From Chitinophaga terrae (ex Kim and Jung 2007) (GTDB taxonomy: Bacteria > Bacteroidota > Bacteroidia > Chitinophagales > Chitinophagaceae), in assembly GCF_900107795.1 (NCBI RefSeq), contig NZ_FNRL01000002.1, positions 392,577 through 456,576 of the forward strand: a stretch of DNA of 64,000 nucleotides, in the 5' to 3' direction. This document shows positions 8,803 through 17,187 of the stretch, piece after piece; the stretch's first letter is position 1; each line of letters opens with the position of its first letter. The position numbers and the translations under genes were made by a program. Under the pieces are notes generated by a model that made no database searches, was not told the DNA's origin, and was given only the letters and a program-made list of their open reading frames with translations.

Positions 8803-8931
8803 TGATAATGCTGTATTAGAATATTGAATCCCGACCTTCGTAAAGAACAGTACTGATCCAAGTAATTGGTAAAGTTAGTACGAATTCCCAAAGGAGGGAG
8901 CAGGATAACCTGAAAATACCGTTAAAATTAT

Positions 8932-9549
8932 ATGGAAAATTTTGATTTGACGCCGGAGGAAGCGGCTATTGCGGGAAATGCAGATTTTATCCGGCTGAAA
9001 AACAGGGTAATAGAGAAAGTTATTTTACTGTTAGGAGAATTGCAGGATGCATTGGTGAAAGTAGAAGAGGGGATAGATTTCCCGTTTGCGGCGCATTGGA
9101 AGCATTCGGGGGGCAAGATATCGAAGGGCGAGCAATACAAGGGATTTCCGTGGGTGATGATGGATTATCCGCGTTATTTCAGCAAGGAAGAAATATTTGC
9201 ATTCAGAACGATGTTCTGGTGGGGGCATTATTTTATTGCAACCCTACACCTGTCTGGCGGGGCAAAAGAGCAGTTCTCTACGGCATTGAAGGATGCGTAT
9301 GAACCATTAAAAGCTGGCGGATTTCAGGTTTATCTCCGGGAAGATCCCTGGGAACATGACTTTGAAAATGGTAGCTATGCTTACATAGAGGATTTAAGTT
9401 TAGAAGACTGGAATAAGTTGATTAGCCGGTATGACTTCCTTAAACTGGCTAAACGTTTCGAGATAGGAGATTGGGGAGAAATGATTTCCGGGGTGGCTAC
9501 GACATATGCAACCCTGCTCGACGCATTACATGGTAAAACTGGCTATTAA
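8932..9549 (+). CDS. Conserved-looking protein of unknown function (205 aa)
   Basis: Not recognised. The protein is soluble, acidic and rich in aromatic residues, with no signal peptide. Visible points are a helical N-terminal part, GEQYKGFPWVMMDYPRYFS (about 65-83), FWWGHYFIATLHLSG (about 93-107) and a C-terminal helical part. The motif mix looks like a metal-free structural or regulatory protein more than an enzyme. The start ATG at 8932 is the first in frame. It is divergent from the permease gene (129 bp gap), and its stop codon overlaps the stop of the START-like gene by sharing TTAA at 9546-9549. Confidence 0.75.
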   Translation: MENFDLTPEEAAIAGNADFIRLKNRVIEKVILLLGELQDALVKVEEGIDFPFAAHWKHSGGKISKGEQYKGFPWVMMDYPRYFSKEEIFAFRTMFWWGHYFIATLHLSGGAKEQFSTALKDAYEPLKAGGFQVYLREDPWEHDFENGSYAYIEDLSLEDWNKLISRYDFLKLAKRFEIGDWGEMISGVATTYATLLDALHGKTGY

Positions 9550-9926
9550 CTGCCGATACGGTGGAAAAGATCTTTCACCTGGTATTCCCATAGCTGGCTT
9601 TGGTCCTTCACTTCTTTCTTCTCTGCGAAATCTTTTACTACCAGGATAGTTTCGTTCGTTACTTCAGAAATTTGTATGCGGAACTCAAAAAACTCGTCTT
9701 TCGGGGCATGCGTCCAGTGCAGCCGGATAAACTCATCTTCTTCCTGTTCCATTACTTCAGCTTCTTCAGTAGTACCATTCCAGGAAAAAGAAAACACGTT
9801 ATCCCTGAAGTCAACCTTATCTGCGAACCATTCCTGCAAACCAGCTGGAGTAGATAAGAACTCATACAGGATACCGGGTGAGCATCTAACCGGAAATTCT
9901 AATTCATAAAGCACTTTCTTTGACAT
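9546..9926 (-). CDS. START-like (SRPBCC) domain protein
   Basis: The 126-residue protein reads as a small helix-grip fold: YELEFPVRCSPGILYEFLSTPAGLQEWFADKVD, then beta-strands with FSWNGTTEEAEV and HWTHAPKDEFFEFRI, and a C-terminal helix. This matches the AHSA1/START-like family found throughout Bacteroidota as a single-domain cytoplasmic protein. The family binds hydrophobic ligands or Hsp90-type partners, but no function is known for this branch. It ends tail to tail with the previous gene, sharing bases of both stop codons. Confidence 0.85.
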   Translation of the reverse strand: MSKKVLYELEFPVRCSPGILYEFLSTPAGLQEWFADKVDFRDNVFSFSWNGTTEEAEVMEQEEDEFIRLHWTHAPKDEFFEFRIQISEVTNETILVVKDFAEKKEVKDQSQLWEYQVKDLFHRIGS

Positions 9927-10200
9927 CTCTCAAATAATTAGTAAATCAATATCATCCAGTTGCAATTATAGAAAATATTTTACTCTGTCAAAATTATTTG
10001 TGGTTTTTTTTTATACTATCCTGGAAATGCCCGGAATACCTAAAGAAAATCACATATATTACGGAAATAATAAATACAGATTTTGCATATATTGGCTACT
10101 TTCGCCCTTTGCCCCCATAGTGGCGAATTTCCGCGACAATTGCAAGCCCTTAACGATCAATCGATTTTATTTGGAAATACTTTAAAACAAACAGATTTTT

Positions 10201-10231
10201 TTTGGTCGCTATCTAAAAAAAGTTATTTTTG
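10201..10231 (+). promoter_or_regulatory. Bacteroidota-type promoter of rpoD
   Basis: TTTG at 10201-10204, 19 bp spacer, TATTTTTG at 10224-10231, an exact match to TTTG/TAnnTTTG. It lies about 60 bases before the sigma factor start. The rest of the 9927-10284 gap (about 360 bp, AT-rich) shows nothing else that can be supported. Confidence 0.75.
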
Positions 10232-10290
10232 TCAGGCATTCATCAAATCTTAACTTTTTATTAACCTGTAACTGTTCCGACTCTATGTCA

Positions 10291-11157
10291 ATGCGCCAAC
10301 TAAAAATCACAAAGTCCATTACCAACAGGGAATCGCAATCCCTGGAGAAGTACTTGCAGGAAATTGGTAAAGTGGACTTGATCACGCCGGAAGAAGAAGT
10401 GAATCTGGCTATCAGGATCAAGCAGGGCGATCAGAGAGCGTTGGAAAAGCTGACAAAAGCTAATCTTCGCTTTGTGGTATCCGTTGCGAAACAGTATCAG
10501 AACCAGGGTCTTTCACTGAGTGACCTGATCAACGAGGGTAACCTCGGGTTAATTAAAGCCGCACAACGTTTTGATGAAACACGTGGTTTTAAATTCATTT
10601 CCTACGCTGTATGGTGGATCCGTCAGTCTATCCTGCAGGCATTGGCAGAACAATCCAGGATTGTAAGACTGCCATTGAACAAAGTAGGTTTGAGTAACAA
10701 GATCAGCAAAGCGTATTCTCAGCTGGAACAGGAGTATGAAAGAGAGCCGTCGCCCGACGAACTGGCCACTATTCTGGAAATCAACACAGATGAAGTGGAA
10801 GCTACCTTAGGCGTAGCAGCCAGGCACGTGTCTATGGACGCTCCGTTCATTGATGGAGAAGACAACTCTCTGCTGGATGTGCTGGAAAATCCGAATGCTG
10901 TAAGTGCAGATGAAGAATTGGATCATCACGATTCATTACGTCGTGAGATCGAACGTTCACTTTCCACGTTAACAGACAGACAAAAAGATGTGATCATGCT
11001 GTACTTCGGTATTGCTGTAGAACATCCGATGTCGCTGGAAGATATTGGCGAGAAGTTTGGCCTGACCCGCGAAAGGGTGCGCCAGATCAAAGACAAAGCT
11101 ATCACCAAGCTTCGTACTACCTCCCGCAGCAAACTGCTCAGGAACTACCTGGGTTAA
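10291..11157 (+). CDS. rpoD: Primary sigma factor RpoD/SigA (short Bacteroidota form)
   Basis: The 288-residue sigma-70 factor directs RNA polymerase to the TTTG/TAnnTTTG promoters seen in the window. It starts [18 protein letters not shown], the usual start in the phylum; a Met two codons upstream (10285) is also possible. It lacks region 1.1 and the large non-conserved region, as usual here. Region 1.2 ([12 protein letters not shown]), regions 2.1-2.4 ([19 protein letters not shown] and [15 protein letters not shown]), region 3, and region 4.2 helix-turn-helix ([19 protein letters not shown]) are all present. It stands alone between its own promoter and a strong terminator. Confidence 0.96.
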   Translation: MRQLKITKSITNRESQSLEKYLQEIGKVDLITPEEEVNLAIRIKQGDQRALEKLTKANLRFVVSVAKQYQNQGLSLSDLINEGNLGLIKAAQRFDETRGFKFISYAVWWIRQSILQALAEQSRIVRLPLNKVGLSNKISKAYSQLEQEYEREPSPDELATILEINTDEVEATLGVAARHVSMDAPFIDGEDNSLLDVLENPNAVSADEELDHHDSLRREIERSLSTLTDRQKDVIMLYFGIAVEHPMSLEDIGEKFGLTRERVRQIKDKAITKLRTTSRSKLLRNYLG

Positions 11158-11221
11158 TAGTAAGAAAGCTATAGGACAACAGGCGTCAAAGCCTGCTTGA
11201 CTGTCGATTGTATAAAGTTGT

Positions 11222-11272
11222 TACAGCGAAGTACATAGCGTAATACCGCTATTGCTTCGCTGTATTTCTTTT
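11222..11272 (+). terminator. Rho-independent terminator after rpoD
   Basis: Outer stem ACAGCGAAG with CTTCGCTGT, inner stem ATAGCG with CGCTAT, followed by TATTTCTTTTT. Confidence 0.85.
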
Positions 11273-11355
11273 TGCAGCCCGGCCAACATACCGGGTTGCT
11301 GCTTTTTCCTTTACACTCTTTTTGTTACTTTTGCCATCCGTTTAAAATACCAACA

Positions 11356-12696
11356 ATGTTTGAATCATTATCAGAGAGACTCGATTCCGCGTTTAAGCAG
11401 CTTAAAGGAGAGGGTCGGATTTCGGAAATAAATATAGCGTCTACCGTTAAAGAGATCCGTCGTGCATTGGTGGATGCGGATGTGAACTATAAAATTGCTA
11501 AAGAATTTACTGATAAGGTAAAAGATAAAGCATTGGGAGAAAAGGTATTGACTTCTATTTCTCCCGGGCAGTTGATGGTGAAGATCGTGAAGGATGAGCT
11601 GGTATCCCTGATGGGTGGTACCGAAGCGGAGCTGGATATCAAAACCAATCCAACCGTTATCCTGATCGCAGGTTTGCAGGGTTCCGGTAAAACCACGTTC
11701 TCCGGTAAACTGGCCAACTTCCTCAAAACCAAGAAGAGCAAGAAACCATTGCTGGTAGCTGCGGATATCTATCGTCCGGCGGCGATAGACCAGTTGAAAG
11801 TGCTGGGTGAACAGATAGGAGTGGAAGTCTACAGCGAGCCTGAAAACAAAAATGCTGTTCAGATCGCTGAAAACGCTATCAGGCACGCCAAAAGCAATAA
11901 CAACAACGTTATCATCATCGATACTGCCGGCCGCCTGGCCATCGACGAGCAAATGATGACCGAGGTAGCCAACGTGAAAGCAGCGGTAAAACCCCAGGAA
12001 ATCCTGTTCGTAGTGGACTCCATGACCGGCCAGGATGCGGTTAACACCGCTAAAGCGTTCAACGAACGACTGGATTTCTCCGGTGTTGTATTAACGAAAC
12101 TGGATGGCGATACCCGCGGTGGTGCGGCGCTGACCATCAAATACACGGTAGAAAAGCCTATCAAGTTTGTGAGCATGGGCGAAAAACTCGATACCCTCGA
12201 TGTTTTCTACCCTGAAAGGATGGCCCAGAGAATACTGGGAATGGGTGATATTACTACCCTGGTAGAACGTGCACAGGCGCAGTTCGACGAGGAGCAGGCC
12301 AAAAAACTTGAAAAGAAGATCCGCCAGAACCAGTTCGATTTCGACGACTTCAAGGAGCAATTGCAGCAGATCAAGAAAATGGGTAACCTGAAAGATCTGA
12401 TGGCTATGATCCCCGGAGTTGGGAAAGCGGTTAAAGACCTGGATATCAGCGACGACGCCTTCAAAGGCATCGAAGCTATGATCAATTCAATGACCAAGGC
12501 AGAACGCGCTGATCCGGATATGATCGATGGCAGCCGCCGTAAACGTATCGCTAAAGGCGCCGGAAAAGATATTCAGGACGTGAACCAGTTCATGAAGCAG
12601 TTCGAACAAATGAGGCAGATGATGAAGATGATGAATAAGTTCGGAATGGGCGGCGGAGGCAAAGGCCTGAAAGGGATGAAGGGAATGATGAAATAA
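11356..12696 (+). CDS. ffh: Signal recognition particle protein Ffh
   Basis: The 446-residue SRP54 GTPase binds signal sequences as they leave the ribosome and, with SRP RNA and FtsY, brings them to the Sec translocon. The N domain is at 1-85. The G domain carries GLQGSGKTT, the DTAGR switch and TKLDGD guanine-specificity motif. The M domain ends in a methionine/glycine-rich tail (MRQMMKMMNKFGM and so on) that binds signal peptides and RNA. The frame is open back to 11272, but those 28 codons are not family-like, and the standard start MFESLSERL is at 11356. A -7 box TACTTTTG is at 11326-11333; no good -33 box was found. Confidence 0.97.
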   Translation: MFESLSERLDSAFKQLKGEGRISEINIASTVKEIRRALVDADVNYKIAKEFTDKVKDKALGEKVLTSISPGQLMVKIVKDELVSLMGGTEAELDIKTNPTVILIAGLQGSGKTTFSGKLANFLKTKKSKKPLLVAADIYRPAAIDQLKVLGEQIGVEVYSEPENKNAVQIAENAIRHAKSNNNNVIIIDTAGRLAIDEQMMTEVANVKAAVKPQEILFVVDSMTGQDAVNTAKAFNERLDFSGVVLTKLDGDTRGGAALTIKYTVEKPIKFVSMGEKLDTLDVFYPERMAQRILGMGDITTLVERAQAQFDEEQAKKLEKKIRQNQFDFDDFKEQLQQIKKMGNLKDLMAMIPGVGKAVKDLDISDDAFKGIEAMINSMTKAERADPDMIDGSRRKRIAKGAGKDIQDVNQFMKQFEQMRQMMKMMNKFGMGGGGKGLKGMKGMMK

Positions 12697-12722
12697 TTAA
12701 ATTGATTTTGATATAAATTTTT

Positions 12723-12753
12723 TTTGCAAATAAAAACTTACTGTTTACATTTG
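12723..12753 (+). promoter_or_regulatory. Promoter of rpsP
   Basis: TTTG 12723-12726, 19 bp spacer, TACATTTG 12746-12753: exact Bacteroidota consensus, 55 bp before the start codon. Confidence 0.8.
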
Positions 12754-12807
12754 CATCCCTAATTAAACAATATTTCCTAACTCGCAAAAAATAATCTCGA
12801 CTTATTT

Positions 12808-13269
12808 ATGCCAGTAAAAATCAGACTGCAGAGACATGGCGCGAAGAAAAGGCCTTTCTATTTTATCGTAGTAGCCGACGCACGCGCTCCAAGAGATGGT
12901 AAATTCATCCAAAAAATCGGTACTTACAATCCATTAACAGTTCCAGCTTCTATCAATATCGATACAGATAAAGCTTTACGCTGGTTACAGAAAGGTGCAC
13001 AACCTACTGATACTGTTAGAAGGATCTTGTCTTTCAAAGGTGTATTGTATTTAAAACACCTGTTAAGAGGTGTTTCCCTGAACCTGTTCGACGAGCCTAC
13101 TGCTTACCAGAAATTTGCACAATGGCAAGCTGAACACGAACAAAAAGTTTCTGCCCGCCGCGACAGCCACAAAAAAGCAAGAGTTGCTGCTCCAATCGTA
13201 AGAAAGGTTGAAGACACTCCAGCTCCGGCTACTGAAGCTCCGGCAGAAGGAGAAGGTACAGAAGCATAA
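12808..13269 (+). CDS. rpsP: 30S ribosomal protein S16
   Basis: The 153-residue protein starts [19 protein letters not shown], the S16 signature, and continues with [20 protein letters not shown]16 helps assemble the 5' and central domains of 16S rRNA. The bacterial core is about 80 residues; here a second half, helical then Ala/Pro/Glu-rich ([17 protein letters not shown]), is added, a common extension in this phylum. It has its own promoter and a strong terminator, so it is at least partly separate from rimM-trmD. Confidence 0.97.
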   Translation: MPVKIRLQRHGAKKRPFYFIVVADARAPRDGKFIQKIGTYNPLTVPASINIDTDKALRWLQKGAQPTDTVRRILSFKGVLYLKHLLRGVSLNLFDEPTAYQKFAQWQAEHEQKVSARRDSHKKARVAAPIVRKVEDTPAPATEAPAEGEGTEA

Positions 13270-13294
13270 AACGGCAACGTTTTAACAATACCTG

Positions 13295-13335
13295 AAAAAG
13301 GAAATATTTGCAAACGCAAATATTTCCTTTTTTTT
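13295..13335 (+). terminator. Rho-independent terminator after rpsP
   Basis: AAAGGAAATATTTGC pairs with GCAAATATTTCCTTT around a short loop and runs into eight T residues. Confidence 0.9.
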
Positions 13336-13362
13336 AATGCAGTACCCAATCTCTAAAAGGTT

Positions 13363-13884
13363 ATGAGTAATTATTTCAGTATAGGAAAGCTGGCCTCGGC
13401 TCACGGGTTACAGGGAGAGCTGATCCTGCGCCACAGCCTAGGTAAAAGATCAGCGCTGAAAGGAGTAACCGTTATTTTCCTCGAAGAACGCAAGAATAGC
13501 TTTATTCCCTACTTTATAGAGCATGTGAAGGTAAAAGACCATGAACAGGTATTTATTAAACTGGAAGGTATCGATACCAAGGAAGCTGCTCATAAATTAA
13601 TGCCTGCACAGGTATTTTTACAGGAAGAAGATTTTAAACAGCAAACCGCTTCTTCTGCTCCATTAGCTTTATTAGGTTTTTCAGTAGTAGATGCACAGCA
13701 CGGAACTTTAGGTACGGTAGAGGAAGTGATCGAAATGCCGATGCAGGTGCTGGTAAAAGTATTTATTGGCGAAAACGAGGCTTTATTGCCAATAAATGAA
13801 CAAACCCTGGTAAAAGTGGACAAAAAGAATCAGGTAGTGCATGTGCAATTACCTGATGGTTTGATTGAATTATATACAAGCTGA
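13363..13884 (+). CDS. rimM: Ribosome maturation factor RimM
   Basis: The 173-residue protein starts with the RimM barrel signature ([17 protein letters not shown]) and has the C-terminal PRC-barrel ([20 protein letters not shown], then [14 protein letters not shown]). RimM helps mature the 3' domain of the 30S subunit and binds S19. It sits in the classic order rpsP-rimM-trmD-rplS and is 5 bp from trmD. Confidence 0.96.
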   Translation: MSNYFSIGKLASAHGLQGELILRHSLGKRSALKGVTVIFLEERKNSFIPYFIEHVKVKDHEQVFIKLEGIDTKEAAHKLMPAQVFLQEEDFKQQTASSAPLALLGFSVVDAQHGTLGTVEEVIEMPMQVLVKVFIGENEALLPINEQTLVKVDKKNQVVHVQLPDGLIELYTS

Positions 13885-13889
13885 TAACT

Positions 13890-14564
13890 ATGCGTATAGA
13901 TATCATTACAGTACTCCCTGAATTGCTGGAAAGTCCGCTTTCCCATTCTATCATGAAGCGGGCGCAGGCAAAAGGGTTGCTGGAAGTGCATGTACACCCG
14001 CTTCGCCAGTATTCGAACCTTAAACACCAGCAGGTAGATGATTACCAGTTTGGCGGAGGCGCAGGTATGGTGATGATGCTTGAACCCATTGTAAATGCCA
14101 TTGAAACGTTGCAGGCGAAGGTAAAGTACGATGAAGTCATTTACCTGACGCCGGATGGGGAGACGCTGAACCAGAAAATGGCCAACCAGCTTTCGCTCAA
14201 AGGTAACCTCCTGATGCTCTGCGGGCACTACAAAGGTATTGACCAGCGGATCAGGGATCATTTCATCACTAAGGAGATCTCTATAGGCGATTATGTGCTC
14301 AGTGGGGGAGAATTAGGGGCAGCCGTACTGGTAGATGCCATCGGCCGCCTGATACCGGGTGTGCTGAATGATGAAACCAGCGCCCTTTCAGACTCATTTC
14401 AGGACAATTTGCTGGCTCCGCCGGTTTATACCCGCCCTGTTGAATTCAGGGGCTGGAAGGTGCCGGATATCCTGTTGAGCGGCGATCACAAGAAAATAGA
14501 CGAATGGCGCCACCAGGCGTCTTTGGAGCGGACAAAAACACGCCGCCCCGATTTATTAACATAA
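13890..14564 (+). CDS. trmD: tRNA (guanine-N1)-methyltransferase TrmD
   Basis: The 224-residue SPOUT methyltransferase makes m1G37 in tRNAs using S-adenosylmethionine, which prevents frameshifting. Key motifs are [20 protein letters not shown] at the start, [11 protein letters not shown], the knot region [17 protein letters not shown] and [14 protein letters not shown], and the C-terminal [21 protein letters not shown]. The motifs are intact and the length is normal. Confidence 0.97.
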   Translation: MRIDIITVLPELLESPLSHSIMKRAQAKGLLEVHVHPLRQYSNLKHQQVDDYQFGGGAGMVMMLEPIVNAIETLQAKVKYDEVIYLTPDGETLNQKMANQLSLKGNLLMLCGHYKGIDQRIRDHFITKEISIGDYVLSGGELGAAVLVDAIGRLIPGVLNDETSALSDSFQDNLLAPPVYTRPVEFRGWKVPDILLSGDHKKIDEWRHQASLERTKTRRPDLLT

Positions 14565-14629
14565 CTGAATGATTATGAGGTCAAAAATGGCATGCTATCA
14601 ACTTAATAATAATAATTCTTGCTTTTTAA

Positions 14630-14661
14630 TTTGGTAAATGCTATTTCTTGACTTACTTTTG
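14630..14661 (+). promoter_or_regulatory. Promoter of rplS
   Basis: TTTG 14630-14633, 20 bp spacer, TACTTTTG 14654-14661, 22 bp before the start codon. Confidence 0.7.
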
Positions 14662-14683
14662 CACTCCCATAAATATTTGAAAG

Positions 14684-15031
14684 ATGAACGCAATTTCGTT
14701 TGTTCACGAGCAACTGACAGCAAAAAAACAGTACCCGAAGTTTAAAGCAGGCGACAACGTCACTGTCAATTATAAAATCGTGGAAGGTAATAAAGAAAGG
14801 ATCCAGTCCTTTAAAGGTGATGTGTTGAAAATCCAGGGTACAGGATTCACAACTTCTTTCACTGTTAGAAAAATTTCTGATGGCATTGGCGTGGAAAGAC
14901 TGTTTCCGCTTTACTCTCCTAATATCGACGGTATTGTGTTGAATAAAGTGGGTAAAGTAAGAAGAGCTAAGCTTTACTACCTGCGTGAGCGTGCTGGTAA
15001 GAAAGCCCGTATCAAAGAAAAAAGGGTTTAG
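14684..15031 (+). CDS. rplS: 50S ribosomal protein L19
   Basis: The 115-residue protein has the L19 pattern: [56 protein letters not shown] and the basic end. L19 lies at the 30S-50S interface. It has its own promoter and a terminator, and so is a separate transcript end of the rpsP-rimM-trmD-rplS group. Confidence 0.97.
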   Translation: MNAISFVHEQLTAKKQYPKFKAGDNVTVNYKIVEGNKERIQSFKGDVLKIQGTGFTTSFTVRKISDGIGVERLFPLYSPNIDGIVLNKVGKVRRAKLYYLRERAGKKARIKEKRV

Positions 15032-15052
15032 TATAAATACAGGGAAATTTGT

Positions 15053-15085
15053 TAAAAGCGGTGTCTTCCGGACATCGCTTTTTTC
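15053..15085 (+). terminator. Terminator after rplS
   Basis: AAAAGCGGTGTC and GACATCGCTTTT form a stem with G-U pairs around TTCCG, ending in TTTTTTC. Confidence 0.75.
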
Positions 15086-15090
15086 ATTGA

Positions 15091-15314
15091 TTGCACGCGG
15101 GAAGTTTCACGCAAAGGGGCAGAGGAGGCAGAGAGCGCAAAGGATTTTTTTAAGAAGAATAAGAAGCAGAGGGAGCGGAGATTGTGTTATATCGCACAAT
15201 CTCCGCTCTCTTTGTTTTCTTATTTCACCGTCTTTGCTTCCTTTATTTCTTAAAAAAATCCTTTGCGCTCTCTGCCTCCTCTGCTCCTTTGCGTGAAACT
15301 CCCGCGTGAAACAA
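15091..15314. repeat. Long near-perfect palindrome, copy 2
   Basis: Bases 15103-15156 pair with 15247-15300 with one mismatch in 54. Outside that, CACGCGGG tips pair at 15094-15101 and 15301-15308. The centre (15177-15202) is an imperfect GATTGTGTTATATCGCACAATC hairpin, and the stretch between is looser, with insertions on the right side. The tips, the AAAGGATTTTTTTAAGAA block and the centre are shared with copy 1 (4731-4945). The 24-base segment after the tip differs at nine positions between the copies, and in each copy both arms carry the same version. It fills most of the gap between the rplS terminator and tatA; both flanking genes read rightwards. Confidence 0.95.
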
Positions 15315-15405
15315 TTAAAATGGTATTAAAGGTTGGATAAATGGCGTGAAAAAGCGGATTATATGACCTATCTTTGTTTACAGAACACTATAAATATTTG
15401 AGAAG

Positions 15406-15663
15406 ATGACAGCTGTTTTTGTTAAATCATCATTTTTGATTCTTCAGGATATCGGGATGTCCGAATTACTGTTGATTGCTGTGGTTGTACTGCTGCTTTT
15501 CGGAGGTAAAAAAATTCCGGAATTAATGCGTGGTTTAGGTAAAGGTATCCGCGAATTCAATGACGCCAAAAACAATGTGCGCCAGGAAATTGAAGAAGGT
15601 ATGAGAGAAAAACCTGTACAACCGTCTGCCACTACTGATACTCCTACGGAAGCATCTAAATAA
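15406..15663 (+). CDS. tatA: Sec-independent translocase protein TatA/TatE
   Basis: The 85-residue protein has one membrane helix ([21 protein letters not shown]), then the amphipathic helix [20 protein letters not shown] and an acidic tail, which is the TatA layout. TatA multimers form the pore-like element that passes folded twin-arginine proteins; the SOD and TIM-barrel isomerase in this window look like clients. The start at 15406 gives 17 extra residues (with FLILQDIG before the helix), usual in Bacteroidota; Met18 at 15457 is the alternative. A -7 box TATCTTTG is at 15369-15376. No tatC is in the window. Confidence 0.93.
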   Translation: MTAVFVKSSFLILQDIGMSELLLIAVVVLLLFGGKKIPELMRGLGKGIREFNDAKNNVRQEIEEGMREKPVQPSATTDTPTEASK

Positions 15664-15725
15664 TCGCATACGACCTATAGCCAATTTTCTTAGTCCTGAT
15701 TGTAAAATAATCAACCGATTTAGCC

Positions 15726-17177
15726 TTGTCTGAACTCAGCAGTATAGCTACTTTTCATGAAGCATTATACGCCGGCAGAACTAGCTGTGTGGCGGAGGTA
15801 CGTACGTTCCTGGACCGCATAGCGAAGCTAAAACATCTGAATGCCTTCCTGGAGGTATATGAAGAAGAGGCCCTGAATAAAGCACAAGAACTGGATAACC
15901 GCCTTGCAAAAGGCGGGAAGCTGGGTGCTTTGGCAGGTGTGGTAGTGGGAATAAAAGATGTTATCTGCTACAAAGGACATAATGTAAGCGCCGCTTCCAG
16001 GATGCTGGAAGGGTTTAATTCTATATTTTCTGCCACAGCCATAGAACGGCTGCTGGCGGAAGACGCTATTATCATTGGTAATCTGAACTGCGACGAATTC
16101 GCAATGGGATCTACCAATGAAAACTCGGCTTATGGCCCTACCCTGAATGCACTGGATATCACCCGTGTACCGGGCGGTTCTTCAGGCGGTTCAGCTGTAG
16201 CCGTACAAGCCAACCTCTGCCATGTGAGCCTCGGTAGCGATACCGGCGGATCAGTTCGCCAGCCAGCCGACTTCTGCGGCATTATAGGGCTGAAACCAAC
16301 CTATGGAAGGATTTCCCGGCATGGTTTGATCGCCTACGCGTCATCTTTTGACCAGATCGGCATATTTGGCAGGGATATTGCAGATGTGGCGGCTGTTCTA
16401 CAAGTGATCGCCGGACCGGATGAATTTGATAGCACCGCATCTCAGCATCCTGTACCTGATTATCTGGCCAACCTGGCCCTGGAGAACAATAAATCTCTCA
16501 AATTTGCGTATTTAAGAGATGCACAGTACCACGACGGACTGGACGCAGAAATGAGAGGGGCGTATATCGACTTCTTTGAAAAACTGGTAGATAATGGTCA
16601 CACGGTTACCGGGCATAGTTTCGAATACATTGATCATATAGTACCAGCATATTACGTTTTAACCACTGCCGAAGCATCCTCAAATTTGTCACGTTACGAC
16701 GGTGTTAAATTTGGGCATCGCACCCGGGAGCAAAACCTTGACCTGACCGATTTTTACAAAAAAAGTAGATCCGAGGGGTTTGGTATAGAAGTAAAACGTC
16801 GTATATTGTTAGGGACATTTGTGCTGAGCGCTGGATATTACGACGCATATTATACGAAGGCACAACAAGTTAGGCGTCTTGTTGCAGATAAATTAAATGA
16901 GATTCTTGAAGAGTATGACGCCATTTTAATGCCAACTGTGCCATCCACAGCATTTAAATTAGGAGAAAAAACCGACGATCCGATAGCCATGTACTTAGCT
17001 GATATCTATACAGTACTGGCAAATTTAGTTGGGGTACCGGCCATATCGGTCCCATTGCAGAAGCATTCAAACGGAATGCCTTACGGTGTACAGATCATCA
17101 CAAAGAAGTTTAGCGAAGAAAGCTTGCTCAGGATAGCCCGCCTGTTAATGGCTAAAGAGCAGGTGACTGTTGTTTAA
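15726..17177 (+). CDS. gatA: Aspartyl/glutamyl-tRNA amidotransferase subunit A
   Basis: The 483-residue amidase-signature protein releases ammonia from glutamine for GatB, which turns Glu-tRNA(Gln) or Asp-tRNA(Asn) into the correct aminoacyl-tRNA. The catalytic triad is visible: Lys in VVVGIKD, the cis-Ser in GSDTGGSVRQPADFCG and the nucleophile region in PGGSSGGSAVAV. The start must be TTG at 15726: an in-frame TAA lies at 15708-15710 and no ATG lies between it and conserved N-terminal sequence (SSIATFHEALYAGRTS). Its last bases overlap the open frame of the next gene, whose own start is 11 bp downstream. Confidence 0.96.
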   Translation: MSELSSIATFHEALYAGRTSCVAEVRTFLDRIAKLKHLNAFLEVYEEEALNKAQELDNRLAKGGKLGALAGVVVGIKDVICYKGHNVSAASRMLEGFNSIFSATAIERLLAEDAIIIGNLNCDEFAMGSTNENSAYGPTLNALDITRVPGGSSGGSAVAVQANLCHVSLGSDTGGSVRQPADFCGIIGLKPTYGRISRHGLIAYASSFDQIGIFGRDIADVAAVLQVIAGPDEFDSTASQHPVPDYLANLALENNKSLKFAYLRDAQYHDGLDAEMRGAYIDFFEKLVDNGHTVTGHSFEYIDHIVPAYYVLTTAEASSNLSRYDGVKFGHRTREQNLDLTDFYKKSRSEGFGIEVKRRILLGTFVLSAGYYDAYYTKAQQVRRLVADKLNEILEEYDAILMPTVPSTAFKLGEKTDDPIAMYLADIYTVLANLVGVPAISVPLQKHSNGMPYGVQIITKKFSEESLLRIARLLMAKEQVTVV

Positions 17178-17187
17178 AATAAATTGT

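Noticed and set aside
10000..10185. 61-codon ORF upstream of rpoD
   Set aside because: Lies in the AT-rich gap, has no recognisable features and ends before the rpoD promoter.
11272..11355. 28-codon N-terminal extension of ffh
   Set aside because: It overlaps the rpoD terminator end and the ffh -7 box; family start is MFESLSERL.
14985..15296. ORF of 103 codons covering the left part of palindrome copy 2
   Set aside because: It starts inside rplS and runs through the palindrome; its composition comes from the repeat and it has no family features.
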